A stretch of 64,000 nt of DNA from Ignavibacteriales bacterium (GTDB lineage: Bacteria; Bacteroidota; Ignavibacteria; Ignavibacteriales; Ignavibacteriaceae), in assembly GCA_016700155.1 (NCBI GenBank), contig CP065001.1, forward strand, positions 2,790,001 to 2,854,000. The letters are read 5' to 3'. Of this stretch, positions 34,892 through 45,229 are shown piece after piece. The notes under the pieces are model-generated. The model worked only from the letters and a program-made list of their open reading frames with translations. It did not search any database and was not told where the DNA came from. How positions within the stretch are numbered: position 1 is the first letter of the stretch; each line of letters starts with the position of its first letter. A program made the position numbers and the translations under genes.

Positions 34892-37800
34892 CTAACTGGC
34901 TTCAACTGATTCTTCCGTAACAGATGCTGCCTGTTCTTCGGTCTTTAAAAGAATGCCTGAATATTTCTTTAAACCTGTTCCTGCAGGAATTAAGTGTCCC
35001 ATTACGACATTCTCCTTTAATCCTAATAATTTGTCAACTTTTGCTTCAGTTGCAGCATTTGCCAGTACTTTTGTTGTTTCCTGGAATGACGCTGCCGAAA
35101 TAAAGCTTTCGGTTGAAAGTGCAGCCTGGGTTATTCCAAGAAGCATATGCTCAAAAGTCGCCGGTTCAGCATCTCTTGATATTACTGGTTTCTTTCCCTT
35201 TTTCTTAAGGTCAGAATTTAATTCACGAAGCTTACTTTTGGCAATAAGTTGGCCATCTTTATACTTAGAATCACCTTTATCCTCGATGTAAGCCGTGGTA
35301 GATATTTTATTATTTTCTTCGATAAATTCATTTCGGTCAACCAGATCTTCTTCTAGGAATCTGGTATCACCAGGAGAAACGATTCTGATCTTTTGAAGCA
35401 TTTGTCTTACAATAACTTCAATGTGTTTATCATTAATCTTTACGCCTTGAAGTCTGTAAACATCCTGAATTTCATTAACCAGGTATTCTTGAACAGCACT
35501 GGTACCCTTAATTTTGAGGATGTCATGTGGATTGATTGGACCGTCTGTAATTTTTTCACCGGCAGGTATCTCATCATTTTCCTGTACAAGAATATGTTTA
35601 CCTAGCGGCACATTGTATTTCTTTTCATCTGATCCATCGATAGCCACAACCATGATCTCGCGCGAGCCTTTTTTACGGGCACCGAACTTGACAATACCTT
35701 CAATCTCAGAAACAATTGCAGGTTCCTGTGGACTTCGTGCTTCAAACAATTCAGTTACTCGTGGAAGACCCCCGGTAATATCTCTACTCTTTGATGCCTG
35801 CTTAGAGATTTTAGCAAGAATAGTTCCTGCTGAGACCGTTTCGCCTTCATCAACACTTAAATATGATCTGGTTGGAAGGTTGAATGATTTTTTGGTACCA
35901 TCTTCACCTTCAATCATAATACTTGGAGTCAGATTTTTATCCTTCGATTCCATTACCACTTTTTGAACGTGACCTGTCTGTTCATCAGTAAGTTGATGCA
36001 AGGTTGTTCCGTCATTTAGATCAACATACTTAACACGTCCCGGAATATCAGAAAGTATAACAGAGTTGTAAGGATCGTGTGTATAAAGCGGTGCACGTTT
36101 TTTAATTCTGTCTCCGTCATTTACAACTAGTTCAGAACCGTAAGGGACATCGTATTTTTTTATCTGCCTGTTATTATCATCATAGATTCCAAGTACACCT
36201 CTACGACCCGTAACAACTTTTACGGAACCAAGGAAATCTGATTTTTCAACAAATGCGATTCTTTCAAACTTAACTGTTCCCTCAAGCGCAGATTCAACTT
36301 GTGACTGACTTGCGATACGTGATGATGTACCACCTAAGTGGAAAGTTCTCAACGTAAGCTGAGTACCAGGTTCACCAATTGATTGCGCAGCAACGATTCC
36401 GACTGCTTCACCAATCTCTACTATTTTTCCATTAGTTAAATTTCTTCCATAACATTTTGCACAAACACCACGTTTTGATTCACAGGTTAAAACGGTACGG
36501 ATGTACACAGATTCAATGCTTGCATCTTCTATTTTTTCTGCAATAGTTTCTGTGATCATATTTCCGGCTTCAACAATCAATTCGTCGGTACGCGGATCGT
36601 AAACATCTTCCTGTGCCGTTCTGCCTGTAATACGTTCGGCAAGTGGCTCTCTTTCCTGTTCAACATCTTTTAAAGCAGTGATTTCGATACCGAGGATGGT
36701 GCCGCAATCTTCTTCTGAAATAATTACGTCCTGTGCAACGTCAACTAACCTTCTTGTAAGATATCCTGCATCGGCAGTTTTTAATGCAGTATCTGCCAAA
36801 CCTTTTCTTGCACCGTGGGTTGAGATGAAGTATTCAAGAACTGTAAGACCTTCTTTGAAGTTAGCGACAATTGGGTTCTCGATAATTTCACCAGCCTGAC
36901 CTGATAATGTCTTTTGAGGTTTCATCATCAGTCCTCTCATTCCGGCTAACTGTCTGACCTGTTCCTGCGAGCCTCTAGCACCAGAGTCAACCATCATGTG
37001 AAGTGAATTGAACCCATGATTATGAACACGGATTTTATCCATCAATGCTCTGGCAACATCATTAGTTGTATGCGTCCAAACGTCAATGATTTTATTGTAA
37101 CGTTCAGCATCTGTAATAACACCCTGTTCGTGTTCGTTTAATATTGCTTCAACTTTTTTATTCGCTTTACCAATAAGGTTTACTTTTTCTTCAGGGATAA
37201 TCATATCTGCATAGCTTACAGAAAGTCCGCCTGCTGTTGCATAACGGAATCCTGTATCTTTAAGATCATCAAGGAATTTTGCCGTGACTTTATTCCCGAG
37301 TTTCATAAACATCTGACCGATAAATCCGCCGAATGTTTTCTTTACTAACAGCTGATTGAAAAATCCCATTTCATTAGGAACAATCTGGTTGAAGAGTACT
37401 CTTCCAACAGTTGTTTCAATTGTATTACCATCTATCTTAACTTTTATTTTTGCATGAAGCCCAACTATCTTTGAATTGTACGCAATGATAACTTCATCGG
37501 GTGAACCGAATAACATTCCTTCACCCTTCTCACCCTCTTTAAGTTTGGTAAGATAGTAGCAGCCAAGAACGATATCCTGAGTAGGAACAACAATCGGACT
37601 TCCGTTCTGCGGTGAAAGAATATTATGACTGCTAAGCATGAGCAAAGATGCTTCAAGCTGCGCTTCATAAGATAAAGGAACGTGAACAGCCATCTGGTCA
37701 CCGTCAAAGTCAGCGTTGAATGCCGTACACACCATCGGGTGCAACTGAATTGCTCTTCCGTCAATAAGAATCGGTTGAAAAGCCTGAATACCAAGTCTGT

Positions 37801-39121
37801 GCAAAGTCGGCGCACGATTAAGTAGTACCGGGTGCCCTTCAATTATTTTTGCAAGTATCTCCCATATAATAGGGTCTTTTCTATCAACGACTTTCCTTGC
37901 ACTCTTTACTGTTTTATTATGTCCTCTTTCAATAAGTTTGCGGATGATGAACGGCTTGAACAATTCCACAGCCATATCTTTAGGCAAACCACACTGATGA
38001 AGTTTTAATTCAGGACCGACAACAATAACTGAACGACCTGAATAGTCAACTCTTTTTCCAAGGAGATTTTGTCTGAATCTTCCCTGTTTACCTTTAAGCA
38101 TATCACTTAAAGATTTAAGCGGACGGTTATTATCACTTCTTACAGCACTGCCTCTTCTTGAATTGTCAAACAGTGCATCGACAGATTCCTGCAGCATTCT
38201 TTTTTCGTTACGAAGAATTACTTCAGGAGCTTTGATATCAATTAATCTTTTTAAACGATTGTTCCTGATGATCACTCTTCTATAAAGATCGTTAAGATCG
38301 CTTGTTGCAAATCTTCCGCCTTCAAGAGGAACAAGAGGTCTTAATTCAGGCGGTATAACCGGGATGTAACTAAGTACCATCCAATCGGGTCTGTTTGGAA
38401 CTTTACCTTCTTCTTCTTTAAATGCCTCAAGCACTCTTAATCTTTTAAGAAGGTCAGCCTTTTTCTGCTGAGATGTTTCAACCTTTAACTGATCGCGTAA
38501 CTCTTTTGATAATTTTTCAACATCAGTATTACGCAAAATATCTTTTACTGCATCGCCGCCGATTTTTGCTACGAATTTTTTAGGATCGGTGTCATCAAGT
38601 TTTTCATTACCGGCTGGTAGTGAATTTAAAACTTCAAAGTATTGATCTTCTGAAATCAAATCCTTTTTGCTTAATCCGGTTGGACCAGGATTGATAACAA
38701 CATAAGATTCATAATAAATAATCTTCTCTAATTCTTTAAGACTTACACCGATTATGTTTCCTATCTTTGATGGCTGTGCTCTGAAAAACCAGATGTGCAC
38801 AACAGGAACTGCAAGTCCTATATGTCCCATTCTTTCGCGGCGAACACTTTTTTGTGTTACTTCAACACCGCATCTGTCACAGATGATACCTTTGTAACGG
38901 ATTCGTTTATACTTACCGCAAAAACATTCCCAGTCACGTGTAGGACCAAAAATTTTCTCGCAGAACAATCCGTCTTTTTCAGGTCTGAAAGAACGGTAAT
39001 TAATTGTTTCAGGTTTTGTTACTTCACCATAAGATCTCGATAATATATCATCAGGGCTTGCCAGGCTTATTGTTATGCTGGCTATATCTTTCATTGCATT
39101 TTCTTGAACTCTATAAGGCAT
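34892..39121 (-). CDS. rpoC: DNA-directed RNA polymerase subunit beta'
   Basis: Catalytic subunit of RNA polymerase, 1409 residues. The catalytic magnesium loop NADFDGDQMAVHVPLS is intact. The N-terminal zinc site is CFCGKYKRIRYKGIICDRCG and the second zinc site is CESKRGVCAKCYG. The trigger-loop region and the rudder region (GKQGRFRQNLLGKRVDYSGR) are normal. GGAG ten bases before the ATG supports the start. It follows rpoB by 42 bases. Confidence 0.98.
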   Translation of the reverse strand: MPYRVQENAMKDIASITISLASPDDILSRSYGEVTKPETINYRSFRPEKDGLFCEKIFGPTRDWECFCGKYKRIRYKGIICDRCGVEVTQKSVRRERMGHIGLAVPVVHIWFFRAQPSKIGNIIGVSLKELEKIIYYESYVVINPGPTGLSKKDLISEDQYFEVLNSLPAGNEKLDDTDPKKFVAKIGGDAVKDILRNTDVEKLSKELRDQLKVETSQQKKADLLKRLRVLEAFKEEEGKVPNRPDWMVLSYIPVIPPELRPLVPLEGGRFATSDLNDLYRRVIIRNNRLKRLIDIKAPEVILRNEKRMLQESVDALFDNSRRGSAVRSDNNRPLKSLSDMLKGKQGRFRQNLLGKRVDYSGRSVIVVGPELKLHQCGLPKDMAVELFKPFIIRKLIERGHNKTVKSARKVVDRKDPIIWEILAKIIEGHPVLLNRAPTLHRLGIQAFQPILIDGRAIQLHPMVCTAFNADFDGDQMAVHVPLSYEAQLEASLLMLSSHNILSPQNGSPIVVPTQDIVLGCYYLTKLKEGEKGEGMLFGSPDEVIIAYNSKIVGLHAKIKVKIDGNTIETTVGRVLFNQIVPNEMGFFNQLLVKKTFGGFIGQMFMKLGNKVTAKFLDDLKDTGFRYATAGGLSVSYADMIIPEEKVNLIGKANKKVEAILNEHEQGVITDAERYNKIIDVWTHTTNDVARALMDKIRVHNHGFNSLHMMVDSGARGSQEQVRQLAGMRGLMMKPQKTLSGQAGEIIENPIVANFKEGLTVLEYFISTHGARKGLADTALKTADAGYLTRRLVDVAQDVIISEEDCGTILGIEITALKDVEQEREPLAERITGRTAQEDVYDPRTDELIVEAGNMITETIAEKIEDASIESVYIRTVLTCESKRGVCAKCYGRNLTNGKIVEIGEAVGIVAAQSIGEPGTQLTLRTFHLGGTSSRIASQSQVESALEGTVKFERIAFVEKSDFLGSVKVVTGRRGVLGIYDDNNRQIKKYDVPYGSELVVNDGDRIKKRAPLYTHDPYNSVILSDIPGRVKYVDLNDGTTLHQLTDEQTGHVQKVVMESKDKNLTPSIMIEGEDGTKKSFNLPTRSYLSVDEGETVSAGTILAKISKQASKSRDITGGLPRVTELFEARSPQEPAIVSEIEGIVKFGARKKGSREIMVVAIDGSDEKKYNVPLGKHILVQENDEIPAGEKITDGPINPHDILKIKGTSAVQEYLVNEIQDVYRLQGVKINDKHIEVIVRQMLQKIRIVSPGDTRFLEEDLVDRNEFIEENNKISTTAYIEDKGDSKYKDGQLIAKSKLRELNSDLKKKGKKPVISRDAEPATFEHMLLGITQAALSTESFISAASFQETTKVLANAATEAKVDKLLGLKENVVMGHLIPAGTGLKKYSGILLKTEEQAASVTEESVEAS

Positions 39122-39163
39122 TTTATATATCTCCTAATTTCTAAGTGAAAAAATGTTCAGCTA

Positions 39164-42100
39164 TTAATTAATTTTTATATCGAGTCCAAGACCCTGGAGC
39201 TCTTTAATTAATACGTTGAACGATTCAGGAATATTTGGTTCCTGTAGGTTTTCACCCTTAACAATAGACTCATAAATTTTTGCTCTACCGGCAACGTCAT
39301 CACTTTTTACAGTGAGGATTTCCTGAAGTATGTGCGAAGCGCCATAACCTTCAAGCGCCCAAACTTCCATTTCTCCGAAACGCTGGCCGCCGAATTGTGC
39401 TTTACCACCAAGCGGCTGCTGAGTAATGAGAGAGTATGGTCCAATAGACCTTGCATGAATTTTATCATCAACAAGGTGGCTTAGTTTAAGCATATAAATA
39501 TATCCGCAGGTAACTTTTTGATGGAAAGGATCGCCTGATCTTCCATCATGCAAAGTAGATTTACTGCCTTTTTCCAAGCCGGCTTTCTCTAACCATTCAT
39601 CTACATCTTCCATTTTGGCGCCGTCAAATATCGGAGTTGAGAATTTTACTCCGAGCATCTTACCAGCCCAGCCTAAAGCTGTTTCGTAAAGCTGACCAAG
39701 ATTCATACGTGAAGGTACACCAAGTGGATTAAGAATTATATCAACGGGTGTTCCATCCGGAAGGAACGGCATATCTTCTATCGGAACTATTTTGGCAACA
39801 ACACCTTTGTTACCGTGTCTTCCCGCCATTTTATCACCGACAGAAAGTTTTCTCTTTTTAGCCACATAAACTTTAGCTAACTGAACAATTCCCGGAGGTA
39901 GTTCATCGCCACCGGCAATTTTAACTTTTTCACGCTTGAAGTCTTCTTCAATTTCCGCAACTACATCAAAATAGTTTTTAAATAATAATTTGATGTGGTT
40001 GTTTGTTTTCTTTGTATCGAACCACTCTAATGTGTAATCAAGTTTTGTAACATCATCAAGCTGAGCAAAAGTTGTTTCTTTGATTGTAGTACCGCTGCGG
40101 ATTACAACACTGCCATCAAGATCCCTGATTCCGGTTGTTGTTAAACCGTCTGTGATCTTCGTTAATTTTTCAATCAGTTTGTCATAAGCGTTTTGTAAGT
40201 TTTGCTTATGCTGATTTTCAAGATTATCTAAAACTTTCTTCTCAGTTTTTTTAGCATCGCCGTCTCTTTTCTTTCTGCTAAATAAACGAGTCTTAATAAC
40301 TGTTCCTTTAATTCCCGGAGGCGCTTTCAGTGAAGCATCTTTCACGTCACCAGCTTTATCTCCGAATATAGCCCTTAATAATTTTTCTTCCGGTGTAGGA
40401 TCAGTTTCACCTTTTGGTGTAATTTTTCCTATAAGAATATCATTCTCTTTTACCTCAGCGCCTTCTCTGACTATGCCATACTCATCAAGATTTTTTACAG
40501 CCTCTTCGCTTACGTTAGGAATTTCACGCGTGAGTTCTTCTTCACCACGTTTTGTTTCTCTTACTTGTAATTCAAATTCTTCAATGTGAATAGATGTATA
40601 AACATCTTCGCTTACAACACGTTCACTGATAATGATAGCATCTTCAAAGTTATATCCTCTCCACGGCATAAACGCTACAAGCACGTTTCTTCCAAGGGCA
40701 AGTTCTCCATTGTCAGTTGAAGTACCGTCTGCAAGTACATCACCGGTGATTACTCTTTGTCCTTGTTTTACTATCGGACGCTGATTAACACAAGTCTCCT
40801 GGTTAGTACCATTAAACTTTGTCAGCCTGTAAGTGACTCTTCTTACATCGTTGAAACTAGTAAGAGCCTCTACACTATTTGGATTAATATCATACTTGAC
40901 TGTTATCATATTAGCATCAACAAATTCAACTACGCCATTATCTTCAGCAAGGATAACAGCTCTTGAATCTGTAGCAAGTTTCTTTTCCATTCCGGTGCCT
41001 ACAATTGGGGCTTCGGGTCTTAACAATGGAACAGCCTGGCGCTGCATGTTTGAACCCATCAATGCTCTGTTCGCATCGTCGTGTTCAAGGAATGGAATTA
41101 ATGCAGCTGCAGTACTAACGATTTGTGCAGGGGCAACATCCATAAATTGAATGTGATCAGGAGTCACAATCGGAAACTCACCTTTATACCTTGACTTAAC
41201 TCTTTCATTAACAAATTTAGATTGTTCGGTTAACGGGGCATTTGCCTGAGCAATTGTGAAGTTATCTTCTTGTTCAGCAGTAAGGTAATGAACTTCCTCA
41301 AGCACTTTTCCTTTTTGTACTTTTCTATATGGAGTTTCAAGAAAACCATAACGGTTAACTCTTGCAAATATTGTAAGTGACGAAATCAAACCGATGTTCG
41401 GACCTTCAGGTGTTTCAATCGGGCACAATCTACCGTAATGTGTGTAGTGAACGTCACGAACTTCAAATCCGGCTCTTTCACGTGTTAATCCACCAGGTCC
41501 TAAAGCTGACATTCTTCTCTTGTGTGTAATTTCAGCAAGAGGATTTGTCTGATCCATAAACTGGCTAAGCTGGTTGGTACCGAAGAATGCATTGATAACA
41601 CTGCTGATTGTTCTAGCATTAACAAGATCCTGGGGAGTAAAGTTTTCATTATCACGCATGTTCATACGTTCTTTTATGGTTCTAGCCATACGCGCCATAC
41701 CAATGTTGAACTGCTGACCGAGTTGTTCTCCTACCGTACGTATTCTTCTGTTGCCAAGATGATCTATATCATCAACGCTTTCAACACCACCCTTAAGTTT
41801 GATGATGTATTTCATAATTGCGATGATATCTTCGACTGTAAGTATTGTAGTTGTTTCCGGTATTTCCAGTTTCAACTTATCATTCATCCTGTGACGACCA
41901 ACATCACCAAGATCATAACGCTTATCATTGAAGAAAAGTTTTTCAATCAATGCTTCAGCGGTTTCAATATCCGGAGCCTCGCCTGAACGCAGTTGTCTGT
42001 AAATAGCAAATAAGGCTTCTTCACGGGTATGAGAAGTATCTTTTCTTAAAGTATTAACAATCAAATCACTGTCAGGACCTGCGTCTGACTTGATAAGTTT

Positions 42101-42922
42101 AAGAGTATCGACTTCTGCTTCTCCTAATCTTTCAACGTCTTCTTCCGTCAGAATGCTATCCTTGGTTAGAAAAATTTCACCTGTTGACATATCAAATACA
42201 TCGCTGGCAATTGCACGACCGATATACTCTTCAATTTTTACTTTTTTTACTTTTATTTCTTCAACAAGGTTAAAGAGGTCGAGAATTTCTTCATCTGATG
42301 CAAAATTAAGTGCACGAAGTAAAGTGGTTGCCGGGAATTTTTTCCTTCTGTCGATATAAACATACATGATATAGTTTATGTCTGTTGCAAATTCTACCCA
42401 GGAACCGCGTAGCGGGATTATTCGTGCAGAATAAATTGGAGTGCCGTTTGGATGAACCGTTTGACTGAAGGCAACACCAGGAGAACGATGCAATTGCGAT
42501 ACAACAACACGCTCGGCTCCATTAATTATAAAGGTACCTTTGTTAGTCATGAACGGAAGGTTACCAAGATAAACTTCCTGCTCAACAGTATTTACAAATT
42601 CTTCAGTTTCCGGATCTTTAGTTGAAAGACGCAGTTTCCCTTTAAGAGGTGTAGCAAATGTTAACCCACGCTCAAGACATTCAAGTACTGAGTACCGCGG
42701 TTTTTCAACATAATATTCTATAAAATCTAAGCGATAATTTTCCTTGTTGTCGAAGATGGGGAAATTGCTGCTGAATACAGCCTGAAGCCCTTTGTTCTCC
42801 CTTAAATCGGGCTCTGTTTTCAGTTGGACAAAATCTTCGAATGAATCCGTCTGTATACTTAATAGATCTGGAGCTGAAATTACTGAAGGGATTTTACCGA
42901 AGGAAATTCTTTGATTGTTCAA
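39164..42922 (-). CDS. rpoB: DNA-directed RNA polymerase subunit beta
   Basis: Second large catalytic subunit, 1252 residues. The rifampicin region reads FGTNQLSQFMDQTNPLAEIT and then HKRRMSALGPGGL, with the susceptible-type Asp, His and Ser. The C-terminal GGKAQFGGQRFGEMEVWALE is standard. A hairpin attenuator lies in the 136-base gap before it. Confidence 0.98.
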   Translation of the reverse strand: MNNQRISFGKIPSVISAPDLLSIQTDSFEDFVQLKTEPDLRENKGLQAVFSSNFPIFDNKENYRLDFIEYYVEKPRYSVLECLERGLTFATPLKGKLRLSTKDPETEEFVNTVEQEVYLGNLPFMTNKGTFIINGAERVVVSQLHRSPGVAFSQTVHPNGTPIYSARIIPLRGSWVEFATDINYIMYVYIDRRKKFPATTLLRALNFASDEEILDLFNLVEEIKVKKVKIEEYIGRAIASDVFDMSTGEIFLTKDSILTEEDVERLGEAEVDTLKLIKSDAGPDSDLIVNTLRKDTSHTREEALFAIYRQLRSGEAPDIETAEALIEKLFFNDKRYDLGDVGRHRMNDKLKLEIPETTTILTVEDIIAIMKYIIKLKGGVESVDDIDHLGNRRIRTVGEQLGQQFNIGMARMARTIKERMNMRDNENFTPQDLVNARTISSVINAFFGTNQLSQFMDQTNPLAEITHKRRMSALGPGGLTRERAGFEVRDVHYTHYGRLCPIETPEGPNIGLISSLTIFARVNRYGFLETPYRKVQKGKVLEEVHYLTAEQEDNFTIAQANAPLTEQSKFVNERVKSRYKGEFPIVTPDHIQFMDVAPAQIVSTAAALIPFLEHDDANRALMGSNMQRQAVPLLRPEAPIVGTGMEKKLATDSRAVILAEDNGVVEFVDANMITVKYDINPNSVEALTSFNDVRRVTYRLTKFNGTNQETCVNQRPIVKQGQRVITGDVLADGTSTDNGELALGRNVLVAFMPWRGYNFEDAIIISERVVSEDVYTSIHIEEFELQVRETKRGEEELTREIPNVSEEAVKNLDEYGIVREGAEVKENDILIGKITPKGETDPTPEEKLLRAIFGDKAGDVKDASLKAPPGIKGTVIKTRLFSRKKRDGDAKKTEKKVLDNLENQHKQNLQNAYDKLIEKLTKITDGLTTTGIRDLDGSVVIRSGTTIKETTFAQLDDVTKLDYTLEWFDTKKTNNHIKLLFKNYFDVVAEIEEDFKREKVKIAGGDELPPGIVQLAKVYVAKKRKLSVGDKMAGRHGNKGVVAKIVPIEDMPFLPDGTPVDIILNPLGVPSRMNLGQLYETALGWAGKMLGVKFSTPIFDGAKMEDVDEWLEKAGLEKGSKSTLHDGRSGDPFHQKVTCGYIYMLKLSHLVDDKIHARSIGPYSLITQQPLGGKAQFGGQRFGEMEVWALEGYGASHILQEILTVKSDDVAGRAKIYESIVKGENLQEPNIPESFNVLIKELQGLGLDIKIN

Positions 42923-42989
42923 TTATAAACCTCCAATTTTAATTCAAATTCTAACATTTCTGTCAATATCATTCAATCACTTATAACAT

Positions 42990-43029
42990 AAAAAGCGATA
43001 AGACGGACTTCACCCGCTTATCACTTTTT
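42990..43029 (-). terminator. Attenuator hairpin between rplL and rpoB
   Basis: On the minus strand AAAAGTGATAAGCGG pairs with CCG(T)CTTATCGCTTTT through a stem of about 15 pairs with one wobble and one bulged T, followed by a T-run. rpoBC downstream has no clear promoter in the gap. As in E. coli, where a partial terminator sits between rplL and rpoB, this probably sets the ratio of ribosomal protein to polymerase synthesis. Confidence 0.8.
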
Positions 43030-43058
43030 AATATGCGTAAATCTAAACGTACTAGTTA

Positions 43059-43439
43059 TTACTTAACTTCTACTGAAGCACCAGCTTCTTCAAACTCTTT
43101 TTTGAGTTTTTCAGCTTCGTCTTTAGAAATTCCTTCTTTGACTGGTTTTGGAGCTGTGTCAACAAGATCTTTAGCTTCTTTCAAACCTAATCCTGTGTGA
43201 GCACGAACAACTTTAATTACGTTGATCTTTTTATCTCCTGCAGAAACGAGGATGACATCAAATTCTGTTTTTTCTTCAACAGGCGCACCACCAGCTGCAG
43301 GCGCACCACCGGCTGCTACAACAACAGGTGCTGCTGCTGTAACACCAAATTCATCTTCAAGTGCTTTTTTAAGTTCTGCAGCTTCTAAAAGCGACATTCC
43401 TTTAATAAGTTCTAAAGCTTGACCAACTTTTTCTGACAT
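43059..43439 (-). CDS. rplL: 50S ribosomal protein L7/L12
   Basis: Multi-copy stalk protein that recruits translational GTPases. The protein has 126 residues. An N-terminal dimerisation domain (ALELIKGMSLLEAAELKKAL), an Ala/Gly/Pro hinge and the C-terminal factor-binding domain (KKINVIKVVRAHTGLGLKEA) are all present. It follows rplJ, the stalk base. Confidence 0.98.
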   Translation of the reverse strand: MSEKVGQALELIKGMSLLEAAELKKALEDEFGVTAAAPVVVAAGGAPAAGGAPVEEKTEFDVILVSAGDKKINVIKVVRAHTGLGLKEAKDLVDTAPKPVKEGISKDEAEKLKKEFEEAGASVEVK

Positions 43440-43473
43440 TTTATTTTTCTCCTGATAATTTTTTCAAATTTTA

Positions 43474-43995
43474 TTACGCTGCTTTTTTCTTAGAGATCTC
43501 ATCAACTACGCTAACAAGGTCTCTCATTACAGCGTTAATTGCGCCAACAACACCTGAAACAGGTGAATTGAGGCTTCCTAAAATACCTGCAATGATTTCA
43601 TTCTTAGACGGCAGGCTAGCCAATTGATTTAACTGGTTGCCATCATAAAATTGATTTTCAATATAACAGGCTTTTAAAGATAGTTTTTGTGTTGTATCGA
43701 AGTACTTCTTGATGATTTTTGCAGGTGCGACCGGATTATGAGAAGCGAATGCATATCCTGTCATTCCTACTAAATGATCACCAAGTTTATCAAACTTTTC
43801 AGATTCAGTAATTGCGCGTTTAAATAAAGTATTCTTTATTACTTTATATCTAACACCTTCCTTGCGGAATTCATTCCTGATCTGATTTATATCCTCTACC
43901 GTAATACCGGTATAGTCTGTCAGATAAACTGCTGAAGCACTTTCAATCATTTCTTTTATTTCTGAAATGATTTCAGATTTTTCAGTTTTGTTCAT
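43474..43995 (-). CDS. rplJ: 50S ribosomal protein L10
   Basis: Stalk base that anchors L7/L12 dimers, 173 residues. YLTDYTGITVEDINQIRNEF and RKEGVRYKVIKNTLFKRA are standard. The C-terminal helix that binds L12 ends in DEISKKKAA. In E. coli L10-L12 represses its own leader; a candidate hairpin lies just upstream here. Confidence 0.97.
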   Translation of the reverse strand: MNKTEKSEIISEIKEMIESASAVYLTDYTGITVEDINQIRNEFRKEGVRYKVIKNTLFKRAITESEKFDKLGDHLVGMTGYAFASHNPVAPAKIIKKYFDTTQKLSLKACYIENQFYDGNQLNQLASLPSKNEIIAGILGSLNSPVSGVVGAINAVMRDLVSVVDEISKKKAA

Positions 43996-44027
43996 GTTTC
44001 TCCTATTACAGAGGTTTTGTTATCTAT

Positions 44028-44048
44028 TCTGTTAGAAGCATTAACAGA
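44028..44048 (-). promoter_or_regulatory. Hairpin in the rplA-rplJ interval, possible L10 leader element
   Basis: TCTGTTA (44028-44034) and TAACAGA (44042-44048) form a perfect seven-pair stem with a seven-base loop, between the rplA stop and the rplJ ribosome site. No T-run follows, so a terminator is unlikely. The location fits an autoregulatory L10 leader; the full kink-turn was not traced. Confidence 0.35.
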
Positions 44049-44061
44049 GTGCGTAAACTTT

Positions 44062-44754
44062 TTAAAGTGCAACTTCTTCTTTACTAATTTTTAATCCTGG
44101 ACCCATCGTGCTTGATAAATAAAGGCTCTTGATATATTGTCCTTTTGCGGTTGAAGGTTTAAGCTTAACGATGGTATTTAAAAAAGCGTGAGTGTTTTCA
44201 GCTAATTTTTCTGCATCAAAATTTAATTTGCCTAGAGAAGTATGAACAATACCGGCTTTTTCAACGCGGAATTCAATTTTCCCGGCTTTAACTTCTTTAA
44301 CAGCTTTTGCCACATCCATTGTTACTGTGCCGCTTTTAGGATTCGGCATTAATCCTTTTGGTCCTAAAACTTTACCAAGTTTTCCAAGTTCACCCATTGA
44401 ATCCGGTGTCGCAATTACCACATCAACATCAGCCCAACCGCCTTTTATTTTTTCTAGATATTCTTCAAAGCCGGCAAAATCAGCGCCTGAATCAAGCGCT
44501 TCCTGTGCCTTGGCACCTTTGGCAATAACCAAAACCTTAACTTCTTTACCTGTTCCATTCGGTAAAGAAACGGTTCCTCTGACCATCTGGTCAGCATGTC
44601 TTGGATCCACTCCTAATCTGATGGCACAATCAAGTGACTCAACAAATTTTACTTTGGAGCTGTCCTGTAAAATTTTTATTGCATCTAAAATCAGATATTC
44701 TTTTGATTTATCCACTGATTTAGAAATTTCTTTATTTCTTTTTGTTTTTTGCAT
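44062..44754 (-). CDS. rplA: 50S ribosomal protein L1
   Basis: Mobile L1 stalk protein that escorts E-site tRNA; an autoregulator of the L11 operon in many bacteria. The protein has 230 residues. CAIRLGVDPRHADQMVRGTV and the hinge signature LGPKGLMPNPKSGTVT are intact. It follows rplK by 22 bases. Confidence 0.98.
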   Translation of the reverse strand: MQKTKRNKEISKSVDKSKEYLILDAIKILQDSSKVKFVESLDCAIRLGVDPRHADQMVRGTVSLPNGTGKEVKVLVIAKGAKAQEALDSGADFAGFEEYLEKIKGGWADVDVVIATPDSMGELGKLGKVLGPKGLMPNPKSGTVTMDVAKAVKEVKAGKIEFRVEKAGIVHTSLGKLNFDAEKLAENTHAFLNTIVKLKPSTAKGQYIKSLYLSSTMGPGLKISKEEVAL

Positions 44755-44776
44755 TTTACACCATCAAATTTCTTAG

Positions 44777-45202
44777 TTAGTCTTCTACTGTCAGTCCCAT
44801 ACTTCTTGCTGTACCGGCAACCATGCTCATTGCATGATCAATATCAAATGCATTAAGATCTGGCATTTTCATTTGAGCAATTTCTCTCACTTGAGCCTGG
44901 GTAACTTTTCCAATTTTGTTGCGATTCGATTCAGCCGAACCTTTATCAACCTTTGCTGCTTTTTTTAATAAAACAGCTGCCGGTGGAGTTTTTGTAATAA
45001 ATGTGAATGATTTATCAGAATATACAGTGATTACGACAGGTATAATTAACCCATCTTTGTCTGAAGTTCTGGCATTAAACTGCTTACAAAACTCCATAAT
45101 GTTAACACCTTTCTGACCTAACGCCGGTCCAACCGGTGGTGATGGATTAGCTTTACCTGCGGGAATCTGAAGCTTAATAAATCCACTTATTTTTTTTGCC
45201 AT
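44777..45202 (-). CDS. rplK: 50S ribosomal protein L11
   Basis: GTPase-centre protein and target of thiopeptides; it also mediates RelA activation in many bacteria. The protein has 141 residues. The proline-rich loop AGKANPSPPVGPALGQKGVN and the C-terminal RNA-binding domain (GKVTQAQVREIAQMKMPDLN) are standard. Confidence 0.98.
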   Translation of the reverse strand: MAKKISGFIKLQIPAGKANPSPPVGPALGQKGVNIMEFCKQFNARTSDKDGLIIPVVITVYSDKSFTFITKTPPAAVLLKKAAKVDKGSAESNRNKIGKVTQAQVREIAQMKMPDLNAFDIDHAMSMVAGTARSMGLTVED

Positions 45203-45229
45203 AAATTTACCTATTCAATAAAATGCTTT

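Noticed and set aside
41522..41986. 154-codon open frame antisense to rpoB
   Set aside because: It lies fully within conserved rpoB sequence and has the biased composition of a shadow frame.
39164..42922. Rifampicin-resistance changes in rpoB and streptomycin-resistance changes in rpsL
   Set aside because: The key residues are the susceptible, ancestral types in both genes.
44327..44776. 149-codon open frame antisense to rplA
   Set aside because: Shadow of the conserved L1 gene.
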